Assembly: GCA_016210495.1 (NCBI GenBank)
Contig: JACQUC010000060.1
Coordinates: 1-21,183, forward strand
Reading direction: 5' to 3'
DNA from: Chloroflexota bacterium
GTDB lineage: Bacteria; Chloroflexota; FW602-bin22; JACPRP01
DNA: 21,183 bases
The notes under the pieces are model-generated. The model had not been told where the DNA came from and made no database searches. It saw only the letters and a list, made by a program, of their open reading frames with translations. Below are positions 7,426 to 17,900 of the stretch, in pieces. The position numbers and the translations under genes are program-made. Numbering within the stretch: position 1 is the first letter of the stretch; the number at the start of each line of letters is the position of its first letter.

Positions 7426-8412
7426 CTATATCTCCCAGAAGCTCCGCAGCGCCTCGAAGTCGTACATCGTGCTCATCGCCCGATTCTCCGTGATGATACC
7501 CGCCTCCTCGGCCGCGGCCAGCGGGTTCAGGCCACCGATGACCACCATGCCAGCACGGTTGACGCCGACCGGCACATCGAGAAGCTCCTGGCCGGGCCTG
7601 CCAAGGGTGATCAATCCGTGCAAGCCAGCCTCGCTGATCTCGGCCAGAATCTCCTCGACGGCGGGCTGGCAAACCGACGGTACCTCACGGAAGCTGGCCA
7701 GTATCTTACCATCCCCCAGCTTTGAGGTCGTCCTGACGCTGGTCATCTTGCTTCGAATGAAAACCTCCAGGGGGTCCAGGGACGATCCGGCATAGCTGAT
7801 GAGCTCGGTGAACCTCAGAGGCTTGAACTCCCTGAGTTGTAGAATCCCGCCAAAACGCGAGTCGACGGGGATGCCTGCTTTGAGTAGAATGCCGTTGATG
7901 GTGATGCTACAGATCGTGCCAAACCCCACCATGCCTTTGGGCACCGTTATGCTGCCCAGTGATTCGCCGTGGCGCGCTACGGCGACCAGATCGCTGACGC
8001 ACAGCTTGGTGGCGAAGACGTCTTTCATTGCCGCCACTGCCATCGGGAACCTGTCGGCCGGCAGCAGGGACGTGTTAAGAATCACGCGGCCCTTTCTAGC
8101 TCTGATGTCGAACGACGTACGAAAGGACAAAGAATCGATCTTGTTGATCACGAGGCCAACTTTGTCGGAGACCAGCGCGTTGGCTATCTCCTCGCGGCCT
8201 TTGGCGGTGATCAGCCGCCCCTCTTTGCCGTTGCTCTGCGTCTGGCCCCGCTCGTCTAGAATCTGCAGATGGTACCGCACGGCCCGCTCGGTTAGATCGA
8301 CGCCGTGCTCCTTCAGGCGCCGCGAGATGGTGCGCGCCCCCAAAGGCTCTTCTTCGCCGGCAAGAACCTTAAGGATAGCCATCACCTTGCGTTCCACGTC
8401 GTGGTTGATCAC
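7426..8412 (-). CDS. NrpR-type transcriptional regulator (winged helix plus DUF128 domain)
   Basis: A 328-residue protein is predicted from a GTG start at 8412. Residues 1-72 form a winged helix-turn-helix (ARTISRRLKEHGVDLTERAV, then VRYHLQILDERG). The rest matches the NrpR/DUF128 effector domain (ILNTSLLP, PVDSRFGGILQL, LGRPGQELLDVPVG, RAGMVVIGGLNPLA). In methanogenic archaea NrpR represses nitrogen-assimilation genes and is released by 2-oxoglutarate. Many archaeal versions carry two such domains; this one has a single copy. The reading frame stays open to 8841, but that extension crosses the promoter and operator. GGAGGTG (8423-8429), ten bases before the GTG, supports the shorter start. 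It is first in an operon with an FMN synthase-like gene and probably represses itself and the glutamate synthase operon. Effector and targets are inferred. Confidence 0.87.
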   Translation of the reverse strand: MINHDVERKVMAILKVLAGEEEPLGARTISRRLKEHGVDLTERAVRYHLQILDERGQTQSNGKEGRLITAKGREEIANALVSDKVGLVINKIDSLSFRTSFDIRARKGRVILNTSLLPADRFPMAVAAMKDVFATKLCVSDLVAVARHGESLGSITVPKGMVGFGTICSITINGILLKAGIPVDSRFGGILQLREFKPLRFTELISYAGSSLDPLEVFIRSKMTSVRTTSKLGDGKILASFREVPSVCQPAVEEILAEISEAGLHGLITLGRPGQELLDVPVGVNRAGMVVIGGLNPLAAAEEAGIITENRAMSTMYDFEALRSFWEI

Positions 8413-8422
8413 CTTCGATGAA

Positions 8423-8429
8423 CACCTCC
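8423..8429 (-). promoter_or_regulatory. Shine-Dalgarno that fixes the NrpR-type start
   Basis: GGAGGTG on the minus strand lies ten bases upstream of the GTG at 8412. It is the only good ribosome-binding site downstream of the predicted promoter, which rules out starts farther upstream in the same frame. Confidence 0.72.
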
Positions 8430-8464
8430 GCACAAATCTCAGTGCAGCAAACTGGGCAAATAGC

Positions 8465-8490
8465 ACCAACGTCGGCAACCGTTTGCCCCC
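8465..8490 (-). promoter_or_regulatory. Second copy of the operator-like element
   Basis: The inner palindrome is GTCGGCAACCGTTTGCCCCC (8471-8490); its promoter-proximal arm is degenerate. Positions 8465-8487 match the element at 5646-5668 in 21 of 23 bases, including the third half-site ACCAAC. It starts six bases downstream of the -10 box and covers the predicted start site, so the regulator gene is probably auto-repressed. The core GGCAA-N4-TTGCC has the same 14-bp span as the archaeal NrpR operator GGAA-N6-TTCC. Confidence 0.72.
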
Positions 8491-8493
8491 GGC

Positions 8494-8522
8494 ATTATAG
8501 AGTGGGCTGTCTGAGTTGTCAA
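8494..8522 (-). promoter_or_regulatory. Consensus sigma70-type promoter of the nrpR-type operon
   Basis: On the minus strand TTGACA (8517-8522) and TATAAT (8494-8499) are both perfect consensus hexamers with 17-base spacing. Transcription should begin near 8487, leaving a leader of about 75 bases before the GTG. So strong a promoter suits a gene held down by a repressor. Confidence 0.87.
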
Positions 8523-8529
8523 CACGCAC

Positions 8530-8830
8530 AATACTATTTGTCCGCAATGCACAATCCTCTACGGGTACACCTGTGGCCGGTGCATCCGTAGCCGCACCCT
8601 TCATGGTGCGCGTGCCTGTTCGAGTGCCGAGATGGCTTGGCAGGGGCGGGCTCCTGCTGAGGCGAGGCCATCCTCGCGCCGGCACGGTACGGCAAGGGCG
8701 CGCACCCCTTAAAGGGAGCGGCCACAAGTGGACGCCCCCCGAGGTCCGGGCCCGCGCCAGCGCGCGGCGGGCAAGACACAGCATCCAGCGAACGCTGGAA
8801 AATAAACCTGATTTTCGACCACAAAAACGC
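8530..8830. other. Structured GC-rich intergenic region, no convincing gene
   Basis: These 300 bases lie between two divergent promoters. I see no credible coding region: open frames on both strands have no ribosome-binding site and low-complexity Arg/Pro/Gly/Ala-rich translations. Several short perfect hairpins are present, including CGCACC/GGTGCG (8593-8598 with 8605-8610) and GCGAGG/CCTCGC (8662-8667 with 8672-8677). The region may be a dispersed repeat or an unrecognised structured RNA; no promoter dedicated to it was found. Confidence 0.5.
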
Positions 8831-8860
8831 TTGACGGGCACATCGCCCGTATGCTACAAT
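8831..8860 (+). promoter_or_regulatory. Sigma70-type promoter with extended -10 for the giant surface protein
   Basis: TTGACG (8831-8836) and TACAAT (8855-8860) are 18 bases apart, and TG at 8852-8853 gives an extended -10. Each hexamer matches consensus at five of six positions. The start site should be near 8867, giving a leader of about 95 bases in which no regulatory motif was recognised. Confidence 0.8.
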
Positions 8861-8948
8861 AGCAGGCGGTTTACCTTGGGGACGGCTCACTCTGAGAGAT
8901 TTGTGGCTTTGCCTCCACTGCTAGCGTCGTTTTCTTGATTCGGTGCGG

Positions 8949-8953
8949 GGAGG
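8949..8953 (+). promoter_or_regulatory. Shine-Dalgarno of the giant surface protein gene
   Basis: GGAGG lies eight bases before the ATG at 8962. The reading frame is closed upstream by a TGA at 8893, and this ATG begins a typical secretion signal, so the start is well supported. Confidence 0.8.
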
Positions 8954-8961
8954 GTGATTGT

Positions 8962-11900
8962 ATGAAAACTGCGCTCAAGCCCTTGGTCTTCGGCCTTACT
9001 CCGATATGCGTTGCGGTGCTCGTTCTGCTCGTTTTTCCGTTGATGGGCCAGTCGGCCGATCCACCGCCACAGCCTCCGCAGCCGAATCTCTCTGCCTCTA
9101 TCAAGATCGTCGACCGCACGACGGCGCACCCTAATGAACAGGTGACTTACACCATTGTGCTGAGCAACACCGGCCCCGGCGACGCAGTCAACGCCAGGGT
9201 CACCGATACTTTGCCCCCCGGGCCGCCCGGGCTCGATCTGGCAACCGACCCCGGCGGCAACCCGCTCATTTGGGCCAGCAACGGCACCGTTACCGTTACT
9301 AATAACAATCAGACGGTGACCTGGAACGGCACCGTCACGGCCCAACAATCGACGACCATCACCTTCCGTGCCTTCGTCGGCTTCCTGCCATTCGGGACTA
9401 CCAGCGCCGTCGTGACGAATACCGCCGATGTTGATGACGGACAAGGGCTTGTAATATCCAGGTCGGTGAGCCTCACCGTAACGGCTGTGCCGAACCTTGT
9501 TAACTCGTTCAAGTCGGCCGACCCACTGTCGGCCGCGCCGGGCGAGACCGTGACCTATACGATAATGGTGCAGAACTATGGAGGGGCAAACGCTCCCTCG
9601 GCGCGTCTCACCGACCCTCTGCCAAGCGGGCTGTCCTACGTCCCAGGGTCTCTCACGGCCACCGTGGGCAGCTTTGGGGTTAGCCCGGGCGGCATCATCA
9701 CCTGGGCTGGTCCGGTTCTGGCAATGCAGCAGCCTGCGGTCATCTCGTTCCGCGCGGTCATCAGCCCGCTGCTGCCCAACGGCTATGTGACCAACACAGT
9801 CACCATCGACGACGGCGCTGGGGTCACATACACCAGATGGATCGACATCTGGGTGGGAACCATGCCCGACCTGATGAGCTCCTTCAAGTCCGTCAACCGC
9901 GCTACCGCGTCGGCGGGCGATCGGCTCACCTACACGCTTCGGCTAGACAACAGCGGGAACGCGGATGCGATGGGGGCGCGGGTCACCGACACCGTGCCGG
10001 GCCTGGTGATCCTGGCCGCCGATTCGGTGACGGCCACGGCAGGAGCGGTTACGGGGACGGCGGGAGTGCCGGGACCCGGCGGTGGCAGCGTCAAGTGGAG
10101 CGGCAACGTCAGCGTCGGCGTGCCGGTCACGATTACCTTCGGCGGGACGATCAGTCCCTCGGCGCAAACCGGCACGGTCATAACCAATGCCGCGCAAATC
10201 GACGACGGCGGCGGGGGGGTCATCACCAGGACGGCCGCGACCACGGTGACGACCGCCATTGATCTGGTGTCCTTCAAGAACGCCAATGTCTTACAGGCCT
10301 CGCCCGGCGAACTGGTGACCTACACGATCGTCATGGCCAACAACGGCAGCACGAGCGCGACCAACGTCTTTATGACCGACCCGCTGCCGAGCCAAATGAT
10401 CTATTCTTTCGGTTCGGTGACGTATACGTCCGGCTTTGCTTATTATTCAGACAACACCCCGGGCGAGATACGCTGGAATGGCACGTTGACGCCCAACCAG
10501 CCGGTGACCGTCACCTTCAGGGCCACAACGAGTGTCGGCGTCCTGAACAACGAGCGCATCACCAACTCGGCCGTTATCTCCATCGCCGGGAACGTAATCA
10601 CCCAATCGAACGTCATCACGGGAGTGCTGCCGGATCTGTCGCGGTCGGTCAAGTTTGTCGACGGCGGCGACGTGAGCGAGGTCATGCCTGGCACCGTGCA
10701 CACATACACCGTCGGCATCATCAACAGGGGCCCCGGAGCTGCCATTAACGCACGCATGACCGACACTATTCCGACGGAGATGCTCAGCCTCAACCTCAGC
10801 TCGACGTCGATGTTCCCGCCTAATTCCGGCGTGCTCCAAGCTACCAGGGCGCCAGACCAGGTGCGCTGGAGCGGCACCGTCTTGCCAGGACAGACTGTTA
10901 GCGTGACATACCAGGTGACGGTGAACTTGCCGGTGACCAGCGGGATGGCGTTCAACTCCGCCGTCATCGACGACGGCGTGGGCGGAGTCGTTACCAAGAC
11001 GGGGCCGCTTTACGTCTTCAGTTGGGTCGATCTTACGTCGTCGTCGAAGAGCGCGAACCGGAGCGTGGCGGCGGCCGGGGAGACGGTGACGTACACCATC
11101 AAGCTACGAAACGAGGGCACCGACAACGCGCACGGCGTCAGGGTCACCGACACGATGCCCATCAGCACAGAACTGGTCCCGCTTGCGGGCGGGGCGCTGG
11201 TGACCGCGACGTCGGGGATCGCCAGCGTGTCGCCAGGCGGCACGGTGACCTGGACCGGCTCCGTCAACGTGGGGCAGCCGGTGACGATCACCTTCCTCGG
11301 ACGCATCACCGACACGGCGCCCAACGGCCTGGCGATACCGAACCACGCCATAATCGACGACGGATCCGGCTATCCCTTCACCCAGACCTTTACCGTGACC
11401 GTCGGCAGCATGTCCGACTTCTCGACTTCCACCAAGACGGTGGAGCCGCCGGGGTCGGCCAACCCTGGCCAGGAGCTTACGTACACGATCAGGGTGACGA
11501 ATTCGGGCAATCTCGATGCGCCCAACGCGCGCGTCACGGACACTTTGCCGCCAAGTACGGAGATGGTCACGCTAGATCTGATCGGTAATCCGCCCGCGGC
11601 CTGGGCCAGCTCGGGTCCGGCGCCAAGCTTTGCCGGTGGTGTGCTGACATGGAGCGGTCCCGTATCGGTGGGCCAGCAGGTGTCCATCACTTTCCTGGCA
11701 CGTATCGCTTCCCAAGACATCTCCGACGGCACCGTGCTCACCAACACCGCCCGCATCGACGACGGCTCAGGCGGGATCGTGACCCGGACCGCCACCACGA
11801 CAGTTGTCGTTCCGCGGCAGGAGCGGCCGGATCTCAGCAACTCCACCAAGCGCGTCCAACCGGCGGACACGTATCCCGGTGGCACGGTGGTTTACAATAT

Positions 11901-14900
11901 CGATCTCTACAATTTCGGCCGTGGGGACGCTACGGCGGCTGTCGTGACCGATGTCCTGCCGATCTCGCTGACCTTGATGCCAAATACCCTCTTTGCCACG
12001 CGCGGGGATATCACAAGCACAGGTAACACCATCACCTGGACTGGCCCGATCAGCGCTTACCCCAGCCCCAATTTCGACGTGCACATTTCTTTCCTTTCGG
12101 TCGTATCGCCGACGCTGGCCGACGGGAGCGTCGTCACCAACACGGCCTGGATCGCCGACGGGTTTGGCGACGTGATCAGTCGGACGGCGACTTTGACGGC
12201 CACCAGCAGGGCCGATCTGTCCATGTCCAGCAAGACCGCCAGCGCCGACGTGGCCGGCCCTGGCGCGCCGCTCACGTACACGATCAGACTGGTCAACAAC
12301 GGCAATTTGCACGCTGTTGGCACGCGTGTCACGGACACGCTGCCCGCTAAGCTGGCGGTGGTGACGGAAACGATCACCGCCACGGTGGGGCCGCCGCCGG
12401 AGTTCGCCGGCAACACGATCACGTGGACCGGCACCGTGACGGCCTTTGAAATGGTAACGATCACTTTCCGAGGCACGGTCAGTGCCACGGCCCAGAACGG
12501 CGACGTCCTGACCAACACGGCGACCATCGACGGTGCGGGCGCCATCGCCACCAGGTCGGTGACTACCACCGTAAGCGCCGGGCCGAATCTGTCGACTTCC
12601 GCCAAGCGCACCACCCTCGATGCCGTGGCCGGGCAGGTGATAACCTACGTCATTACGCTGACGAACACCGGCACGACCGACGCGGTGGGCGCTCGCGTCA
12701 CCGACGTGCTCCCAGCCGCCGTAGTAATTACCGAGAGCGCGCCGGGAGTGCTGGTGAAGGTGAATGCGGACCCATACGACGCGCCCGAGGGCGCGTACGG
12801 AGGAACGGTCTTTTGGAACGGCACGGTCACCGCCGGGCAGTCGGTCAACATTAGCTTCCGCGCCGTGATCACCGGCAACATATCTGCCGGCAACTCGTTT
12901 TCCAACACCGCCTTGATCCACGAGGGCACCGGGGTGCTGTACGCAAGGGGCGTCACCACCACGATCTCCGGCGGGCAGCCCGGCGGCTGGGCCGACTTGA
13001 CGCAATCCGAGAAGCGGGGCCCGCCATCCGCACAGCCCGACTCCCAGATCACCTATACGATCGTGCTATCCAATACCGGGGGCCAGGACGCGCCCAACGC
13101 GCGGGTCACCGACACCATCCTAAGCCCGCTGATCCTGATACCCGAGTCCGTCTCGCCGACCGTCGGTACGGCGGTGGGCGCCGGCAACACGGTCACCTGG
13201 ACCGGCTCGGTCAACGCCCAGGCACCTCCCGTGCGCATCACATTCCGGGTGACCGTGCCCGCGGGGCTGGCGGAGGGCACCAGCATCAGCAACACCGCCG
13301 TCATCGCCGATGGCTTCGGCGCCGTGTTCAGCAAGACGCACTTCTTGAACGTCCAGAGCGGGCCTCCAGGGCCGCCGGGCGGAGGTGGCGGGCCGAACCT
13401 CGGCATGTCGAATAAGTGGGCCGATGGAGGGGGTGCGGGGCCTGGAGGGCAGGTGACCTACACCATCGTGCTCAGGAACGACGGAGACTCGGAGGCCGGG
13501 AACGCCAGAGTCACGGATACCCTTCCGGTTTCGCTGACGCTTGTGTCGCAGTCGGTCACGGCGACGGCTGGAACCGTCACGGGCACGCTCGGACCGCCCG
13601 GTGGCGGCACCGTTACCTGGCAGGGGCCTGTCTCCACCAACATACCAGTGACCCTCACCTACCGGGCGATCATAACTACGGCCGTACAAAACCCCGATGC
13701 CATCACCAACACGGCTTACATCAACAATGGATCCGGGGATGTCTTCAGCAGAACATTTGTGCTTAACGTCGGCGGTGGCGGAGGCCCTGGGCCAGGACCT
13801 GGCCCAGGCCCGGGTCCTATGGGCACTGTGCAGATCAGCGGCACGGTGCTGAGCTCCGCCGGTATCACCGTCGGCAGAGACGCCAGGGTCGAGGTGCGCC
13901 AGGCGGGCAACCAGTTTGGCCCTCCCGTGGCACAAGACCAAACCGACGATAACAGTGAGTTCCAGATCTCCGGCCTCACCACGGACACGAACTACTCGTT
14001 TGTGGCTTACCCGCCGCCCGGCTCGACGGATGGCGAGTCCAGCGCGATGACCTTCCAGTTTACAGGGACCAGGTACATCACGCTGACGCTGCGCCCGGCC
14101 GACATCAGGGGCGTGGTCAAGGACCCGGCCTCCAACGTGGTCAGCCAGACCAACGTCGAGCTCTACACCGATCCGAACCCCGGGGATCCCAACAGCGGCT
14201 TCAGGCGCATGGATTTCAGCAGGAGCGACGGCAGCTTTTCGTTCTCCGGCATCCCACCCAACACCTATAAGATCAAGGCCAGGGCGCCGTGGGGTTCATC
14301 CTACGGGAACTCCGTGGAGCGCACGATCTTCTTTACCGGCACGCCCATCAGCGGCTATGTCATCACCTTGACCAATCCGTTCCTCACCGGCACCGTCACG
14401 GCGCCCGACCGGACGACGCCGATCTCGCGCTCCCACGTGAGTCTGCGCACGAACAATTGGTGGTTTGGCGCCGAGGGGGATACCAACGATGACGGCGTGT
14501 TCACCCTGGGCCAGGTAGACGACGGCGTGTATATGCTGGAGGCTGGGCCTCCCTGGGAGCTGTCGCTTATGTACGGGCGGTCGCGCCCTATACCCATCAC
14601 GGTAACAAACGGCGTGGCGGTGAGCATAACCCTGCCGCTCACGGTGGCCCTCACCGGCCCCAGCATTACCGGCACGGTCTACGCTCCCGATAGGACGACT
14701 CCGATGAGCTGGACTCACGTGGTCGCGCGCAGCCCCAACTGGATGGAGCACCACGCCGACACCGACCAGTCCGGCAACTTTAGCCTGGGCGGCCTCGACC
14801 CCGGTGTCACATACACGCTCCAGGCCCAGCCGGGGCCGATGTCCGGCTACTCGCCCTCACGGCCGGTCACGGCGACTGTACATCCGACGCTGACCCGCTA

Positions 14901-17900
14901 TGTGACGCTGACCCTGACCAACCCCAACCTGCGGGGATCGACGGTCAAGGTCTCCGGTGGCATGACGGTGGCTGTGCCGTGGGTGCCGCTGGACGCGCGC
15001 CGGCAGGACAACCCGGCGGAGTCATACTTCTCCGGCTCGAACGAGAACGGCCAGTTCGTGTTTGGCGGCCTGAGGCCCGGCCAGTACTGGCTGAAGGCTC
15101 ACCTGCCCTGGGACGCCGGTGGCGTCGTCGAGCCACCGGCCAGGCTGATCACCGTCGAGGCCGGTACGACCCTGAGCGAGACCATCGTCTTCGGCCCGGC
15201 GACCAAGTTTATCTCCGGCACCGTGCGGCGGAGCACGGGCGAGGCGGTCAACGATGCACGGGTGGTCGCCAACCAGGAGTTTGGCGCGGGCTTTGTCGAG
15301 GACGGCGTCGACGAGCAGGGCAGCTATCTGCTGAACATGGGACCCGGCACCTGGCGGATCAGGGTAGAGCCACAACCGGGCGCCATGCCGAACTGGGCCT
15401 ACGGCCAGCCGCCGGCGCTGGAGTACTTCGCGCCAACACCTGAAATCGTAACCAGAACGCTGAACTTCACGGTGACCACGGCGGGATCGCGGATTATCGG
15501 ACGTCTGCTGAAGCCTGACGGCAACCCGCCGTCGGACGGAGGCGTGGGCTTCCACAACGCGGCGCGCGTAGGCAATGGAGGGCCGATCGACCAGGGCGGG
15601 CGCTTCACAGTGACGATCCCGGCCGGCACCTACAAGATGGACGTCTGGATGCCCGACATGACTTTGACTGCCCCGGACATCGGCCAGGTAGTGGTCGGCG
15701 AGGGTGAGACGAGAGACCTTGGCGACATCACTCTGGTCGGGCGCGACGCGCGCATCAACGGCACGGTGGTCAATGGATCTGGCCAGGGCGTTTCGGGCAT
15801 CAAGGTCGACGCGTGGATGCGTCGGGGCGGTCCAGGCGGTGGCCCGGGCGGCGGTCCGGGCGGGGGCCCGGGCGGTCCAGGCGGTTGGTCTACCACGACG
15901 TCCATCACTGACGGGGTGTTCAGCCTGAGCGTGGCGCCGGGCCTGTGGGAGGTTAACGCCGTGCCGCAGCCCGGGCAGAACTGGGTGCAGGCGGGTGGGC
16001 CCGTCCAGGTCGACGTGACCGGCAACGTCACCGTCACGGGCGTTATCCTCACCCTTGACGCGGCGGACAGCGAGATCAACGGCTCCATCGTCGATACCAG
16101 CGGCAACCCGCTGACCGGCCTGTACGGCTTTGCCTTTGCCGAAATTGGGCCGGGCCAGGGCGGCTACGGCGGGCCCATCAACGGCGGCGCGTTCAGCATG
16201 ACCCTGCCCTCGGGAACTTACACGGTGGGAGCCAATCTGGCGCCGGGCAGCGGCTACGGCATCGCCAGCCGGCCCAACGTCAACGTTAGCTCCGGCGGCA
16301 CCACGTCCGTGACGTTGACGGCCACGCAGGGCAACGCCTGGATCGCGGGTGCGCTGCGCAACTCGTCGGGTGCGATTGTAACGGGCATACGAGCCGACGT
16401 GAACGCCGGCGGGCCCAGCGGGCACGTTCCGACCCAGATCGATCCTAACTCCGGCCGCTACACGATGACGGTTCTCCCCGGCGACTATTTCCTCAACGCC
16501 TGGGTGGATCCCTCGACCGGGTACTGGCTGGAGCAGGCGGCGGATAGTCGCGTCGCGGCCAGCGAAGGCGTGACCAGGACGTTCGACTTCACCCTGACGG
16601 GGGCCAGCGCGAAGATCTGGGGCGTCGTCACAGCCCCCAACCCGGGCCCGGTCGGCGGCGCCTGGGTGCAGGCCAGGCTGACGGACGAAGTCGGACGCAA
16701 TAAGCCTCCTCTGGGCACCAACACCGACGTCAGCGGCACGTTCACCATCACGCTTTCCGCCGGCACATACCAGATAAAAACCTTCCTCCCGCCGGATAGG
16801 CACTATCTGCCGCCGCTTCCGGTGACGAGAACCGTGACGGAGACCCAAATCGTGTCGGTCGCCCTGACCTTCCAGAGCCCCGGGGCGGCCATCTCCGGTA
16901 CGGTCACCCAGGATGGATCGCTGGTAAGCTCCGGCAAGGTGCGGGCCACCTCGCTGCTGCAGAATCGCGTGTACACCGACGTGATGTCCAACGGCACGTA
17001 CTCGTTGCCGGTGACAACCGACGACACCTGGTACATCCAGGCAGTGCGAGAGCAGAGCTCTACCCTGTACCTGAGCCCGATGTACACCGTCGTGGTAACC
17101 TCGACGCCGCCGCTGCTCATACAGCCAATCACTCTGCCCACGGGCGGGACCTCGATGCCCGATTCGGTTTCGGTGCGCTTCGACGCGGGAACACAGCGCA
17201 ACATCACACTCGGAGACGGCACCGAGATCATTATCCCGGCCGGCGCGCTGGGTGAATCTGGCGACATGGTTACGGTGCAGGCGATGCCCAAGGGCGAGAT
17301 CGCCCTGGATGCATCGACGCGGCCCATCGGCCTGGCCTACGACCTGACCGCGCTGGACAGCACCGGGGCGACCATATCGCGTTTCCGCCAGAATGTCACC
17401 ATCATTTTGCACTACACAGATGAGCAACTGGCGGCGCTGCGCATCAGAGAGGATCAGGTTCTGGCCAGCTACTGGGACGATGCGACGGGCACCTGGCTGA
17501 CCCAGCCCAACGTCGTCCAGAACGTGGACAACAACACGCTGATAATCTCTTCAGACCACTTCAGCCAGTGGACCATCGTGTCCTCCACCGGCTCGTCAGG
17601 GGCGGACCTAACGGGCTCGTATAAGGCGGGCAGCGCCGAGACCCTGTCGCCGGGCCAGACGATCACGTATACCATCGTCATCACCAACGCCGGCTCAGGT
17701 CCAGACAGTACTGCCCAGGCGAGGGTGACCGACGCACTGCCCAGCCAGCTTGTTTACACTTCCGATTCGGTAACGGCCACGTCCGGCTCGCCGAGCTACG
17801 ACACAGGCACGGCGCAGGTGCGCTGGAACGGAGTCGTAACTGGTGGAGAGAGGGTTACCGTCACCTTCAGAGCCAGCCTGAGGCCGGGCGTTACGGCCGG

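Noticed and set aside
5786..7795. 669-codon open frame on the plus strand
   Set aside because: It lies antisense to the FMN synthase-like gene and part of the regulator. Its translation has no family features and begins inside the terminator hairpin; it is a by-product of GC-rich codon use.
8413..8841. Upstream extension of the NrpR-type reading frame
   Set aside because: The extension would run through the promoter, operator and hairpin region. Its residues are low-complexity, and the GTG at 8412 has a proper Shine-Dalgarno.
8516..8938. 140-codon plus-strand frame in the intergenic region
   Set aside because: It starts within the minus-strand promoter, lacks a ribosome-binding site, spans the promoter of the giant gene and has no recognisable features.
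13787..13807. Perfect 10-bp inverted repeat inside the giant gene
   Set aside because: It arises from alternating Pro and Gly codons in the linker and has no T-run, so an internal terminator is not supported.
15022..17427. 801-codon open frame on the minus strand, with other long antisense frames across 9000-19500
   Set aside because: All lie opposite the giant repeat protein and give Arg/Gly/Asp/His-rich translations without domain patterns. The plus frame has a promoter, ribosome site, signal peptide and regular domains.
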